Notes: generated by a model from the letters alone, not told the origin. A DNA stretch of 64,000 nt from Theristus sp. LFF4_11 (GCA_030248135.1 JASANC010003967.1:1-64000); one strand, 5' to 3'; shown: positions 28,340 through 40,978, counted from the first letter of the stretch. Numbers and translations are program-made.

Positions 28340-30051
28340 TTGTGGGTGGGTTTTTTTCATTTGAAAATTAGGACAAAGGATAAGCAGAAAATACTGTCAC
28401 ACACACACTCCGCACGATCGTGACTTCACTTTTTTTAGCGATTTCCTACTTCGATCCGCTAGTGACCTATATCATGATTCACACGAGATTCCAAACAATG
28501 CGTGTGACTTGCAACATGTGAAAAATTGACCAAGATAAGACTTCAGCAGAACAACAATTTGCAAAACGTTACTTCTTTGAAAAACTACCAGTGTAATTTA
28601 CAAGTATTGAGCGACAACCGTCTGCGTTTCATCGTTATCAGCTGGTCAAGTTTTCAATCTTGCACTAACACCACAACGGCGTACCTGTTGTAAGGCCAGC
28701 CGAAAACTGCAGATATGTTTGGGTGAATACAAAAAAATGAAAACGCAAGACAGCAAATAATACTTTTTGAACATTTCTAACCGCCCAGTATGTAGCAGCT
28801 GTTTGCAACTTCTTCCTCGACCAAAGATAACTCAACCACGTTCTTTCGCAGTTTTTTTATTCAAATTAAAAAACATCAAACGTTGGTTGCCAATAAAGCA
28901 AACAAAAACACTGTGGTCAGTTAGAACTTTACACTGATTGTAGCCACCCTGAAAAAAGTTGTTACTCTGGTTAAAACAAACATTCTATGGTTGAGTACTT
29001 GTGCGAATAACGTTGAAAGACTGAAAAAAACTCCCAAAAAGTCTAAACATTTTAAAAATGGAAACGCAAACCACAACAGTCTGAAGGAACAAATGCAAGC
29101 AAAACTTTTGGAAGTTGACAAATACTGCAAGTAAAAAAGTACCAATCAAAATGTCACACAAAAAGACCAACTAAAATTGTGCGTGTGCATTAATCGAAAA
29201 ATGAATGAGCAAATGAACATTGTCAAGGCTCGCTATGAGTTATTGATAACTTCAAAAATGTACTCTGATCTCGTAAACCACACTAAAACCAAAATCTGCA
29301 AAAGCCATGTTTTTTGAAAGCGGTCACAAAAAGACCGCCAGAACCAACAACAACATGACATTATTTATGCAAAACCCATTACCAGAAAAGCCCCATAAGA
29401 AAACAAAAATCCGAACAAATATGATGAGTGACAAACAGCTTCAGCAAAGACAACTTGTCCTGAGTAGAGAACCTGAGCACCGAAAAACAATTTTGGGACG
29501 CGAAAACAAACATGAGAATGACTTTTTAGAAAGTTCTCCGACATTCTTACCTGCACACGCAAGTAAAATGATGCAAACATTCGACTTCCGACATGAAGTT
29601 CCAGGTCATCTTTGGAAATTTTGAGCATGAACGATTAGTTTCTTTAAACTCAAAACATTCCGTTCATCGTAAAATAGAAAATAGACGCTGCAATTGTCAA
29701 AAAGTGGTGGTACTTTAAGCCAAGAACATGGCGATTCGTTTTGGTGAGTGCAATTAACACAAAAACATTAAACTTCTTAACCATACTGAAACTCGAAAAT
29801 CCCAAAAAAAGTTTTGATTTTGAGGAATTGCGTCAGTTATGCTTCCTGAAAACGCAAACATGGCAGGCCAAACGTGAATCAATTCAGAAAACGATTCAAA
29901 TTCTGTGCAACACGGCAGCACCAACGCGTGAATGTCGCTGGACATACACAAGCCAAGAAATCTCCACAAGTAAAACAAAAAACGACACTAATAAAAACCA
30001 AAAAACCAACAAAAAACAAACGAAACGACAAAAAACCAGCACAGAAAAGCA
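28340..30051. other. Intergenic, no gene recognised
   Basis: A/T-rich DNA. Lys/Asn-rich open frames (29307-29624, 29741-30055) reflect base composition. I see no domain or splice-bounded coding segment. The AGXT2 promoter should lie at its left edge. Confidence 0.4.
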
Positions 30052-31139
30052 CTAGACGAGCACAAAATTATTGCATCCACCGAAGCCATCGTCGCACTTC
30101 TCATACGCGTCACTCGCGGCCCACAGACCGTCGATCAGAAACTTGAACTCCAGGCGACCGTTCAATCGCGCCGCAGTCGTGGTGCCCGCCAACGCCTCAC
30201 GTAAATCCACCGTATACTGACGACCGTTCACGGACGAACTTCGCTGCAAGACCACGATCGGCTGCCAATCGGTGAAAGTGCCCGCGAGGCGTACCGCCGT
30301 CGGCAGCGGGCTGTGCGCGGTCGCCGGGCGCCAGACGAACTTCAGTGGCGTTTCGATGGTCGCTTTTTGACCGCTGGTGACGGCACACTTTGGCGGTACG
30401 TCAGGTTTGGCGGTCGGCGGGTTTTTCGAAACGGGCGGCGACGGCTCCGACGGGATCAGGCTGCACCCGTCGTCGTACGGCGGCGGTTTGCTACGGGCTT
30501 TCGCGGGTTTCTGAAATTGTTGTTGTTTTTTCGAATACAGTTTGAATGATCATCATCATCACAATGTACCTTTGATCTCCTGTCACGACAATCTATTAAA
30601 ACATGTATTGGTATTGTTTCAGCCCTTCTGACACCAAATTGTGTGTTTATTCAACTGACTGGACTGCTTTGTTAGAGTGAACCAACCGTTCAGAGAAACA
30701 GCCAATCAGTCAACATGACACGTTGAACAAACTTCTTAGACCGGTAAACCAAACAGCAACTGCAAACAATCGCGCACCGCACCTCAGCGACCGCATTAGC
30801 GCCCGGCTGACAGTGTGCGAGCGCATCTGACGTCGCCACGTTCACGTCGCTCTCAATCGCGTCCATCATCGGAATGTCGTCACGTGACGTCAGTTCGACG
30901 GTCGACGCGCGATCCGTGTTCGGACCGTTTTTATCGATTGCGGTCGTTGTCGCGGGCAGGTGCCCGTTTGCGGAGGTCAACGACACGTCACAGTGGTTCT
31001 CCTTGTTGTCGTCGGTGGCGACCCGCAAGTACTGCAGTGACTCGGCCGCCGCTAGACCGTTCTTGTTTGAGGCGGGCTTGTTGGTCGTCTTACGACGAAA
31101 AGGATTGCTCAGTTTCAGCGAACTACAGTCGGCGCCCAT
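30052..31139 (-). CDS. Glycogen-binding (AMPK-type CBM48) domain protein
   Basis: Two exons, 31139-30783 and 30510-30052, joined in phase 0, encode about 271 residues. The C-terminal 90 residues form an AMPK-beta-type carbohydrate-binding module. It begins LKFVWRP, followed by the strand VRLAGTFTDW, then LEFKFLIDGLW, and closes at NNFVLV just before the stop. True AMPK beta subunits continue with an ASC domain that binds alpha and gamma subunits; here the protein ends at the CBM, so a beta subunit role is unlikely. The start gives MGADCSSLK, a good N-myristoylation site (Gly2, Ser6) with a nearby palmitoylatable Cys. Residues between are Ser/Thr/Pro-rich and look disordered. An upstream exon could instead add a membrane segment (see the entry at 31895-32330). 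A role in tethering glycogen or starch-like polymer to membranes is inference. Confidence 0.72.
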
Positions 31140-31274
31140 TGTGGCCGAGCTCGAATCGGCGGTCGGGCGAGCTGCTGGTGCTGGGATGATGGGGTGCGGG
31201 GCGTGCGCTGTTGCTGTTGGTGGTGGTGATCCGGTACTGCAAAATCGGGGGTAAATGGGTTTTTTATAACTATA

Positions 31275-31500
31275 ACGCACCGGTTCCGGAAACCATGAGG
31301 TACGAACTTCGGTGGAAACGGGCAATACTGCCCTGAGCCTAAGTTACCGTCGGCTCTGGAGAGAGTAGACCATTAGTTTGTCACTTTAGTTTCTCCATAA
31401 TGTGTCTTGTCCACAGCGGGGTTCGAACTTTCCATCTACATAACGGTAGAAAGAAGTCCTACACCTGCGCTACAGACGCGACAACAGACGTGAGGTGACA
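31275..31500 (-). mobile_element. tRNA-derived SINE, family T1
   Basis: On the minus strand the head reads TGTAGCGCAGGTGTAGGAC (A-box) and AGTTCGAACCCC (B-box) at tRNA spacing. The body is shared with 4127-4378 and ends in GGTTTCCGGAACCGGTGC. It lies between the glycogen-binding gene and its candidate upstream exon. Confidence 0.75.
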
Positions 31501-31894
31501 GTTTGTATCACAAAAAAGACAAGCCGGTATCTGCAGTACGGCCACGACAACACACACAGTCTAACTTCATGGGAAAATGCGGCGGCGGAAATCTCGCCTT
31601 TTGATGTCTAGACAGACCACTGAACATGTTGACACTAATCCAATCAATAAACAATACCTATAAGGCAACAAACTCTAGTGGCAATTCAGAAACGAACAAA
31701 ACAGAAGTAACCAAAATGGATGGGCCACAGGTTTGTTTGTTCGGTTTTCTGTTTCGTTATGAGTCAGAAGCATCTCTTCCAAAAACGTACCCAGGGCGGA
31801 GAATGGAAACAAACAAGCGAATAAATAACGAACATTAACCGAAACAATAACAACACTAACTTTCCTCCTTTGCTCCAACCTCTCTGGCACTCAC

Positions 31895-32330
31895 CAATTC
31901 TGCTGTCCCACAATATCAGCTGTCGGCTGCGGTTGTTGTCGATCAAATGAGGCAGAAGAAGACTCACAATAATAGTAACGTTTTACAAGCCAATACGTGG
32001 CACACACCAAACCGGCTGCGGAAAGAACAGTGAACCCCGTTGGAGCCGCAATGGTGAACGGTGAATAAACGGACAGAACGTTGAACACGTCTGCTGCTGT
32101 TGCTGGATCGCTTGTGGAAGCAATTTTGGCGAAAATGCTCTTCGTGTGCAGTGCTTGTGTATTGCTTGGCTGTTTTGTTGATGTTTATACTGCAGTGATG
32201 AAGTGTGCTGCCGCGGAGAGCAGAGAACGCGTTTTCACAATTGTTACGCTGACGTAGCTGAATGGAATGAGTGAAGATTGGCAGTCTGAAATCTGTTTTT
32301 TTGTTTTTTAAAACAATGATCGGATTCCAA
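31895..32330 (-). CDS. Candidate upstream membrane-anchor exon of the glycogen-binding gene
   Basis: A minus-strand frame stays open from about 32330 and ends at a strong donor (TTG|GTGAGT) at 31895. Its last part contains a hydrophobic stretch, FTVLSAAGLVCATYW, followed by LVKRYYY, which looks like a single membrane anchor. The donor is phase 2. A good acceptor at 31237, just before TACCGGATCA on the coding strand, opens a frame continuous with the myristoylated exon in the matching phase. No ATG occurs in this open frame, so the true start would be in a further upstream exon that I could not find. Joined this way, the product would have an N-terminal anchor and a C-terminal CBM, like the layout of vertebrate STBD1. 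The evidence is splice and phase compatibility only. Confidence 0.35.
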
Positions 32331-34139
32331 ACTTATGAGTGGTCCTAAAAATAAGCCTTTATCGTCACTGACTTCTTAGATTAATGAGCGATCCGCTTTT
32401 CTGGGCTAAGTGAGAACGAATGGTGGGTGGGGGGAAGCTGCGAAGCGTGATGATAGCGGATCACTTCACTTGATTCGTCATCAAACCCTCAACGAAAAAA
32501 ATGTGCACGCAGCTGAGCTGTGCACCTGCTAATCCAACGCACAGCAATGAATGAAAACAACCACACAGACACAGGACAGGACAAAACAAAGAAAAACAAA
32601 TAATAAAGCCGCATGCCCAATAGCGACAGCAAGTATATTGAACAAGCTTTCAAAACAGTAAAAGGGAAAAATCAGGCAAAAATACTTATCCGCTAGGTGT
32701 TCGGCAATCGATTTATTTCGGCTCTTTATCGCATTACAAAACAAAAAAAACACATAAAAATGCAAGTTGCGATCAAATCGACTTGACAAGAGAGACAAGT
32801 GAATGACATAATTTGCAAAAATAACGCGAAAATAAGCGGAAACTTCAAAATTACCAAAAAAACAATAGAAATCGTGAATTGGAAATCACTAATCCAAGAA
32901 GAGAATAGGCAAGAAAAAACTTTACTGCCAAATAACTCCACAAAACGTGCAAATGAATTCAAGCCTGCTTGAACAAAACCCAGATCGTTTCAAAAGTTCA
33001 CAAGAAAGCACAGAAATCGACCAGTTTTACTGATAAAAAACGTGAAACTTGAAGGTGGAAATAAAATCGTCCGAACAAATCAATTAAGCGTCCTTAATCG
33101 TGAGTGGAAACAACCAACGAACCAGTTTTGAAACTGAAAAACAGATTTTACAAAAAAATATAAAATAAAAGGTTCCCTAAAAAATGCAACCAATAATGGA
33201 AATAAATAAGCACAACACATATTTCACCCGGCAAAATAAAACAAGTATTGAAGTTTCCTGACATTGATTGATTTGAGAAATCGAAATCTGACGGATATGG
33301 AACGAACAAAAAAGTGAAATTTATCAGGTTTGAGGTGTGGTAATAAACCCGCCTGTGCATATTTGGAGATCAAAAATTCACAAGTACAACAAAAAATTCA
33401 AAACTTATTCACGTCGAAATTGTTTTCACGTTGATTCAGTGCTGTGGGAAGCAAAAAATGGCAGGTAGAATTTGGTATCAAACGTATTGTGCAGTGATTG
33501 TGATAAAGAAAACACAATAGAAAAACCAGAATCTAAAAAACCTGAATGACAAAATATTTCGATATCACAAAGAAAATGATTCACCAGTTTTGAGGAAAAC
33601 CCGAAATCATAGTTCGTCCGCTGAAGAACTGCCTGGTTGGTCGAACATCTGAAAGTTTTTCGGAATCAAATAAAACCAAGCGCTGAAAATAGTTCAAGAG
33701 ACCTACAATAACCGAAGAGCAAAACTGTCCCGGCTCGGTTTGTCCTTTTGTAGTCAACAAGTTTGTGTCCAACAAAATCATACCGGTGCGATGGTCTGGC
33801 GTAGCGTGCTGCCTACCACCTGCACCACGCTACAGCACGCCAACGCATGCGTATATGATGATCACAAATACACCTTTCTACGGTCATTTGGTGGCGTCAA
33901 CTTTTCAAGCAGATATATTCACAAGTGCACGCACCAAGAAGACAACAGACACGTGAGCTAGCAGCAGTGGTGCATGCTGCGAGATTTGCTCGATCTCTCC
34001 ATTCGAATGTTGCGCGCGAACGGCACCGCACGAAAGCACACCATCAAACACGATGACGTGCCAGTGTGTGTGTGTGTGTTCGCGTTTGAACGTGCATGCA
34101 CCGGGCAGTACAACAATCAGCGAGTGGTAAAAACGGAAA
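32331..34139. other. Intergenic or long intron, no gene recognised
   Basis: A/T-rich DNA with hydrophobic Phe-rich open frames on the minus strand (32529-32798, 32726-32962, 33148-33360). These are typical of A/T-rich non-coding sequence. It could hold the 5' exon of the membrane-anchored form. A short GT repeat lies near 34065-34080. Confidence 0.4.
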
Positions 34140-37100
34140 TCACGAGTGAAAACCACCAGCCGATACCATTCGCAAGTTCCTGGTCGGAAGCTGGTCGTGA
34201 GCGAGTGGCGGTGTGCCGTCGCCGGCCGCAGACAAGAACGGTTGCAGATTCGAGCTGCTGTTGTTGGCCGACACGCAGTCGAGCGGATGACGGCGCTGGT
34301 AATAATTGGGCGTGGTCGGATAGTTCTGACTCAACAACGATCGACTAAGGCTGTCTGGTGCGTTTGACTTGCTGTCGCCGAAGCTGCTGAACGAATGGCT
34401 GAAAGTTGGAGAGAACAATGACGAAACAATTGGAAGGCGAAAGCGACCAAAAAAACATGTGAGAAATTTCGCTCGGACAAGGGACGTTGAAGTATTGGTT
34501 GGATTTTGTTGTTCTGTTCTGTTTTGCACATGTTTTGTACTGTTCTGTACCACTGCAATCAATGGAAAAAAACGTTGATTTTTTTATCGGAGTTTCCTGC
34601 TTTTTCGCGAAATAAAATGGAATGGAATGGAAAATGATACCACCTCAAATACAGAAGTAACTGAACGACACCGTTCAACTACAGATCCCGACTGTGTTTC
34701 GAAAAGTTGTCTGCAGCAAACAAAGTGAAATTGCTCCGATTGAGGGCAATAACAGCAACCGATAAATCAATAAACGAGCCTTGGCCAGACCAGTACCAAA
34801 CATCGACTAGCGGAAGGAAAAACGGAAACACAAAATCTTCGTTTATTTTTTTTAAACTCATCCGAAATTCGCGAAAAACACTTGAAAAACCTATAATCCA
34901 ACGCCAACTTGTTAATGAGCGCGTTTTCATTGGCGTTTCGCCATTGTTTCGAGCGTGTCAATCGAACGTCGTGCGTGTGCGCTGCGGAACGCCCATTGTT
35001 GCTCGCAGCACGCTGACGCACGCGGCACTTTGGGGCTGGCGTGGACGCCAACGGGTGACGCGACGGTGACAATCTGAGTGACATGTACGCCATCAATGAT
35101 AGCGTTTTTGTGGGTTTTCCGACGGAATCAACCAGAATTCTATGAAGGTTCTCTGCAGTTCTGCCTGGCGCAAAGCCAGATGCAAAAGAGCGGTGGTCTC
35201 ACCATGAGCTGAGAAAAAAAAGAACGAATAACATCCCACGAACGGCTGCGGCTTGTATCGCCGGTCGCATTTCTCGCTGGACGCCCGCTTCGCGCATTCT
35301 CGTTCCTGTTCGGCGTGTTGCTCTGAATCGGACGAATCTGAGGTGTCGTCGTCGATCATAACCTGCGACATTTTGCCATGGAAAGCGCTTGATTGAACGG
35401 GTGTTCCAGCAAAGACAACCAACCACAACACTGAAAACGCATCGTAAAAAAACATCCAAAAAATCCCACAGCGAGGAGAACGTGAAAAAAACGGCTCGTC
35501 GAGTGTTGCTAGAGGAGGACTGGAGTTTGCACGAGATCGACACCCGAAAAACATGAAACAACCTTCACAAGGAGAAAGAAACTAACGAAAAACTTGTTTG
35601 AAAAAGCCGAAACGCACCAGTCGATGCGGCTGAAGATCGGGCGTGAATTTCGCCTGCGTGACCGGCGGCGATGAAACGACGCTCGGTAGGTGATCGATAC
35701 GAGCCTGCAAGAATCAGCGACAAACGTATATTTTGTCACATTTACCATGTCCAGCCAGCCGCGGATCGCCCACTCCAGCCATGAATTGTGTGAAGTATCC
35801 GTGCATTTCTGACTGGCGCAAAGTCGCATGCAAAAGAGCTGCGTTGTACCGTTTTCTGCGCGCCGCCAATGCCCATCAGCAGGCGGCTGCCGTGGTCGCC
35901 GGATCGTTGCGTTCGTCCGTGTTGCTTTCGATGATCACGATGCGCGACGGGCGTGCTGAACCGCTGCCCGTCGCCGCTGCGGTCGTGTCGCTTGCTGACG
36001 CTGTCATCATCATCAGCGTCATTCGTCGCCGGCGATGTGGCGCGTGCTCGATCAGCGACAATCTGACCGTCATCACGATTGCTGTTGCGAGGCGCTGACG
36101 ACTCTGCCACTGCCGGAAACACGGGCAGCGTCGCCGACAGGCGGTAACTCGTGCACGATGTCGTTGTCGTCGTTGTCGTCGTCTTCGGTTGTTGTTGTCG
36201 TGCGCGCTTCGTGGCGCTGCGTGTTTGCACGCCTATGTGGAACAGACCCGCCTTTTTACTCAAGATTTCCGGGACAATTTTGGTTTTTATGATGCTTGAA
36301 TAAACCACCAATCGTATATTAGTTGAACAGCTTGGCAGTTTTTTTGGCCAAGAATTGTTGGCATTATCATGAAAACTGAACTTTTCAAGAGCAACTGAAC
36401 CAACCAACCAAAGTAGGGGAGTTTCGCACCTTCCGGGTTTCTAAAATGAATGCCAAATGGAAACACAAAAGAAAATACAAGCACAACCGACCAGCCGGCT
36501 TACCCCGTCGTTCGTTGACGTTCTCACGCTCGTTGTTGAACTGTTGATGGACGTGGTCGTCTTGGTGATCACGATCGTGCACCATCATCTCATCATCATC
36601 GTCCTCCTCAGTGTCAATCAGCTCCTCGTCTTCGTCGTCGTCAAAACGCAGCGGTTGCACGCAGTGCACGGCATTCTCGCCAGCCGTGATCATTGACGGG
36701 GTGTGCTAAAAAAAAGCGAAACAAGTCAAAAAAATGCTTGAAAGACAAATAGGAAACGTTTGAGTCAGTTTTGTGACAGGTTTGTGCAAGACGCGCCAAT
36801 GTGCGGAAAAGAAATCATTTCACGAAACGGGCGCAAAGCTACCAGTGGCCATCGATTCGAACCTGCGTTCGGAAGGACGATTTGCGCGAGACATTCCGAT
36901 GGTGATGATGGTGATGGTGCACGTTGCCGGTGACCGCCGCATAGGCGGCCGTGATGACGTGCTCCCAGACGAACACGGCCAACGTCACCAGGTACAGCCA
37001 CACCGTGAACGCGCAGTCGGCGGCCGTGTTGCACTGCGCACAACAGAACGTCAACGAGACAGGGTGGTGGATGGAATTCGTTGGATTGGTGGGAAGTATT

Positions 37101-40100
37101 GGTGTGAAGACAAACACGGTGCTGTTGCACTTGCATAGTGATCGTCACAAACAGCCACACTTTGAAACGTGCGCTGCTGTGTGTATTACCGTTTGTTCGT
37201 GTCCGCATGTGTTACAGTGTGACCGAACATATAAGACACTCCGTGACTTTTCAATCAAGGCGAGGACCAATTGCAGACTAGAAGTTGTGTTTTCAAGAAT
37301 GCCGGATTTTTTCCCAATCGTGTGTGCAAGGGACAAAGAATAAACAAAATACCACGAAGGACCAATTGATTCGAAAAAAACACGTTAAATTTGACACAGA
37401 AGGGTTTTCTGTTTTTTCTTCTTTTATTCGAAGTTCGCGCGCTCCTTGCACCCTGAAAGAGCTGCCATGTTTAATCGACCATATCGTACTTTGTCGACTA
37501 TTACGTACTGTGTCATAATAACCGGGCTGGGAGGGACTGACCATGTAAATTCAAAACGAATATTAAATTAACGAGTTCATCTTACCTAAATTGCAAACCA
37601 AAACAAACAAAACGACTAAAAACGCCGTCAAAGCGCTCACCAAGCACCGCCAGGAGTGATAGAGTTTACGACGATAGAGCACCGGACGAATGGAGGACAG
37701 ACGCAGCAACTGATCGGCCGACGGACGCAGGCGGGGATCGGCGTTCATCATCAATTGAATCGCATGCTGCAGACTCGGCGACACTCCTGCAAAGTTTAGG
37801 GGGCGCACGATTTTTTGTGCTTTGATAGGTCATGTATCTAGATAGAAATCATTATTTAGGTAGAAAATACTACTAATCAGTCAGTGGTCGTAGAATTCGA
37901 AATGCAGCAAATCAATCAATACGACCACTCAAGTTGTAAGTTGTACTGAAAACCGGTTCATCTGTGGGAACACGGAACGGAACGCGCAGGTCAGACCAAA
38001 GTGGAGCCTGGCTACATTCGACAAAAAGATTCAAAGTATTCCCAAACATTCTAATAATCTACCGCTGTTGGAAGTCGAACATCATATCGCTTCATTTAAT
38101 GAAACAGATATTCGAAGAATACAACGGTTCAATTTAATTGTCCAAAGTAGTCAACCAGCATCCACCGCTCATTTGATACGTTTCAATGCGACATGCTGAT
38201 TGGCCGCCCCACAACGGTGCAGCAATCAGCGTGCTTGATCACAAACCGAATTCGATTTTTTTAGACACACAATTCACCTGATATTGTGGTTTAATGAACG
38301 AATGGAAAACGAAATATCGCCGACCGGCAGATAAAAAAAAACGAAATGCGGCGAGCCAAGCCAAACAAACCAAATTATGAGATCAAAAATGTAAATCATC
38401 CAAGAACAAAATAAAAAAATTGAACAAACCAGCTAGCAGGTCGTCCGGAAATTGGTTGGTGCGCAGCATCTGCCATGGCGCGCCACGCATCGGCACGTCG
38501 AGATCGGTGGACAACTCGAGAATCGTGATGCCCAAACTTGAAATGCAAATGCTCACAATTGGAATCAGGGCAGGCCAGCAGGAGGCAAAAGCAACAACAA
38601 CATGCGAGTCTCTCTCTATCGAGAGCTCTTGTGAAATATAGCGATGTTTTATGTCCTCTACATCACGCCAATCGAGCAGTCAACCAATAAAGATCAATCA
38701 ACATTCATCCAACCAATCAATACCGACCTGAAAATATCGGCGGCTTTCGTCGGCGGATGCGCGAGCAGCTCCGGTGCCATGTATTTTGCGTCGCCTTCTT
38801 GTGCGTCCTCTGTGCCGCCCTGAAGTGTAACGTCGCTCAATCAATCAATTGTGAGGTTTCACGAATCGAGAGGTCAAATCAACGATTTTGCAAACCCTAG
38901 AGATACTAATGTCACTTGCCCCCCTCCCCCGGTGAACAAACCTTACGCAGATCGCAGACCAGTCCGAAGTCGCCCAACTTGCAGATCGAATCGGCCGAAA
39001 TGAAGATATTGTCCGGCTTGATGTCGAGATGCAGCAGGTCGTGGTCGTGCAGATGTTTCACGGCCTGGAACAGGTGCATTGCAATGTTGGGCTTGTTGGA
39101 GGCATGGAACGTGCGAGTTTGCGCTGTTTGGGGGCGTGTGTCGTTGACAAGGAAAGCTGAAGAAAGCAACTGACCAACAATAAATCCGCGAAATAATTCC
39201 AGACAAGACGCTCCGGTAGCGGCTGCGCCACGTCGGCTAAGCTGAAAAAAGAAACATCTTGTCAACGATGAGTTGACCGCATTTGAACTGCGTTCTCAAA
39301 TGGGCTGCTCGAATCGCTAATTTTTTCACACAAAACACAACCACACAAGACTAACAAATCAAACCCTGGTGTTGGGTTGCTTACAGATAGATAGATCTTC
39401 GGTTGCAACGTTCATTCGCGAGACAATCACACTACTGGATTAGCATCAGCGTGCACAGTCACCATAAGTAGCAATAATTACACCTAATGAACTGCAACAT
39501 TCGACGTCGCCAGCAGCGGTGGTCATGATTCGATGCGAGCACGTATGATCTTTTATTTTGGTCTCGCAACTCAACGCACGCATAGATGGGTAAACAGTTT
39601 AATGAATGACGCGGGAATTCAAAATTGGTAAAGTGATCCGAGTCCCCTACATAAAGCCGACTCATTTAGGCGACTTTGAATTGCCACATAAAGGTTGAAA
39701 CTAGTTTCCTTTCTAACTCTGCACACGCATTCAGTCGCAGAACTTGAAAAAAATTGATATTACCTGCACTTGCACAGCTCCTGCTGGATGTACAGACGAC
39801 CGCGCTCTTCCCAGGCGCGATACAGACGCACCAAATTGGCGTGCTTCGGCAGTTGCTGATGCTTGAGCACCTCCGTCAGTTTGGCCGATCGATCGCACTC
39901 GGAGCGAAAGCCCTCCATCGAGCGCTTGATCGCGTACATGCAACCGTCCTCCTTGCTGCGCACGCGGTACACCTGAACACCAACGGGGCTTTTTTTGGCT
40001 CCCTCTTCGCCTTGGTAGCAGTGCATTAAAGACAAGTGTTTTTGTTTGTGGAAAAACAAAATCAAACAAAACGCCGCACCTCGCCGAACGAGCCCTCGCC

Positions 40101-40978
40101 GATTTTGTCCTCGATTTCAAAGCACTGATCGAAATAAGTGGCACGACTGCTGACGTCGTACGCACTGGAGAGCATCTCGAGAACTGCAAACGAAAACCGC
40201 AGAGTAAAGCGCCGTTCAGGCTGCGCGAACGCCACTCTGCGCACTGACACAAATAAAACTGAATTGAATTGAAAATGAATTGAATTGAAAACATCTCCGT
40301 GCTTCCTGATTTCAGCGCACAGTCAACTGCATATTTCATATGTGGTGTCAGTCAACCAATAAAAATTACTTGTGTTTTGTCTTGACGGCGGTTCACAGCG
40401 GCTTAAAACGAACTGGTCTCAAAACAACTCAGAAAAACGCCGAGCAAACAGCGCAGCAGCCCCCAAACGAACAACTGTCCGACTGCGTGCGAATGGTGAC
40501 GAAGTTCGGTCGCTGATCGCCGAATCGGTAGCTGTTGAAACGGTTGACGGCGGGCGCCGTGCGGGCAGCCGCCGGTATCGCGCCGTAATGCCGCTCGCTG
40601 CGGAGCGTCTGCATGCGCGGCGCTTTCTTCGCCTGCGAAAGTTAATTTTGCTTGTATTTCAATTATTATCATCCTGCAAAAGCGCGGAACTGGAAAAGCC
40701 TGCGTATAACTAGAACAGAAAAATCTGTCATCAAAAGAACAGCAGTTTTGTAACCTTTCATGTAAAATTCAAAAGTGAATTCGATTCATCGATGGGCGGA
40801 AAGCAAAAACGTTTACGACACAGAAATTTTGTTGACGATTGGCGGCCGACACATATTGGACAACATTGGACAACAAGAAACCCACCGTTTTTGTTGAAAA
40901 CGTCGCTTCTTTTGTTGAACTGTAGAACTTCGGCACCGGCCGCGGCGTCTTGAACGACATGTCGAACGACGACGACAT
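34140..40978 (-). CDS. PKMYT1: Membrane-associated Cdk-inhibitory kinase, Myt1 type
   Basis: A WEE-family kinase that phosphorylates the inhibitory Thr14/Tyr15 of Cdk1 from ER/Golgi membranes. Well-supported exons: 40978-40886, 40632-40476, 40183-40080, 39972-39764, 39241-39175, 39064-38942, 38819-38728, 38536-38430, 37786-37586, 37033-36863 and 36705-36504. Motifs in order are the glycine loop KIGEGSFGE, VRSKEDGCMYAIKRS with the ATP lysine, YRAWEERGRLYIQQELC, the Myt1-specific catalytic loop HLDIKPDN (HLD in place of HRD), GDFGLV, GDAKYMAPELL, SLGITILELS, and NADPRLRPSADQLL. A membrane segment follows (ALTAFLVVLFVLVC). The next exon adds a second hydrophobic stretch and a seven-His run, then an acidic exon. 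The junction 37586/37033 has a phase conflict with the best donor. Tail exons 35855-35746, 35704-35618, 35362-35240 and 34398-34140 are mostly phase-compatible, but their assignment is tentative. The last exon contains TRNL, reminiscent of the cyclin-binding RNL site of human Myt1. Confidence 0.88.
34590..34632 (+). repeat. Second copy of the AAATAAAATGGAATGG tail motif
   Basis: GAGTTTCCTGCTTTTTCGCG followed by AAATAAAATGGAATGGAATG matches 8140-8190. It is probably the 3' end of a short retroelement. The downstream ATGG run seen at 8180 is absent here. Confidence 0.55.
35149..35855. repeat. Internal duplication of an exon-like segment
   Basis: About 45 bp containing CTGGCGCAAAG and ATGCAAAAGAGC occur at 35149-35195 and again at 35794-35840, roughly 80% identical. 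The second copy lies in a candidate tail exon of the Myt1 gene. The first reads in several frames and has a stop in the frame used by the second. This may be a decayed duplicate exon. Confidence 0.5.
35742..36290 (-). other. Unresolved coding-like region of the Myt1 tail
   Basis: A minus-strand frame stays open for about 180 codons and contains Thr- and Asp-rich runs. A second frame in the same stretch has an acidic run too. An acceptor near 36233 is in phase with the preceding acidic exon (ending 36504). An alternative splice from 36504 to 35855 skips this region altogether, also in phase. I cannot tell which is real; both could be isoforms. Confidence 0.35.
37247..37500 (+). mobile_element. 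R4 element, copy 3, in a Myt1 intron
   Basis: It has TTGCAGACTAGAAG, AATCGTGTGTGCAAGGGA, CTTGCACCCTGAAAGAGCTG and CCATGTTTAATCGACCATAT in the R4 order. On the minus strand its right end reads GTACGATATGGTCGATTAAA, resembling the donor-adjacent end of the copy at 59515-59599. Confidence 0.8.
39545..39763 (+). mobile_element. R2 element, copy 4, flush with a Myt1 splice donor
   Basis: A full R2 copy (TATGATCTTTTATTTTGGTC through CATTCAGTCGCAGAACTTG). Its right end ATTGATATTAC is, on the minus strand, the intron start GTAATATCAAT immediately after the Myt1 exon ending at 39764. The copy at 59234-59452 has the same GTAATATCAAT terminus, so these bases belong to the element. Confidence 0.85.

Noticed and set aside
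30052..31139. Annotation as an AMPK beta subunit
   Set aside because: The protein stops at the end of the carbohydrate-binding module and lacks the C-terminal domain needed to join the AMPK complex.
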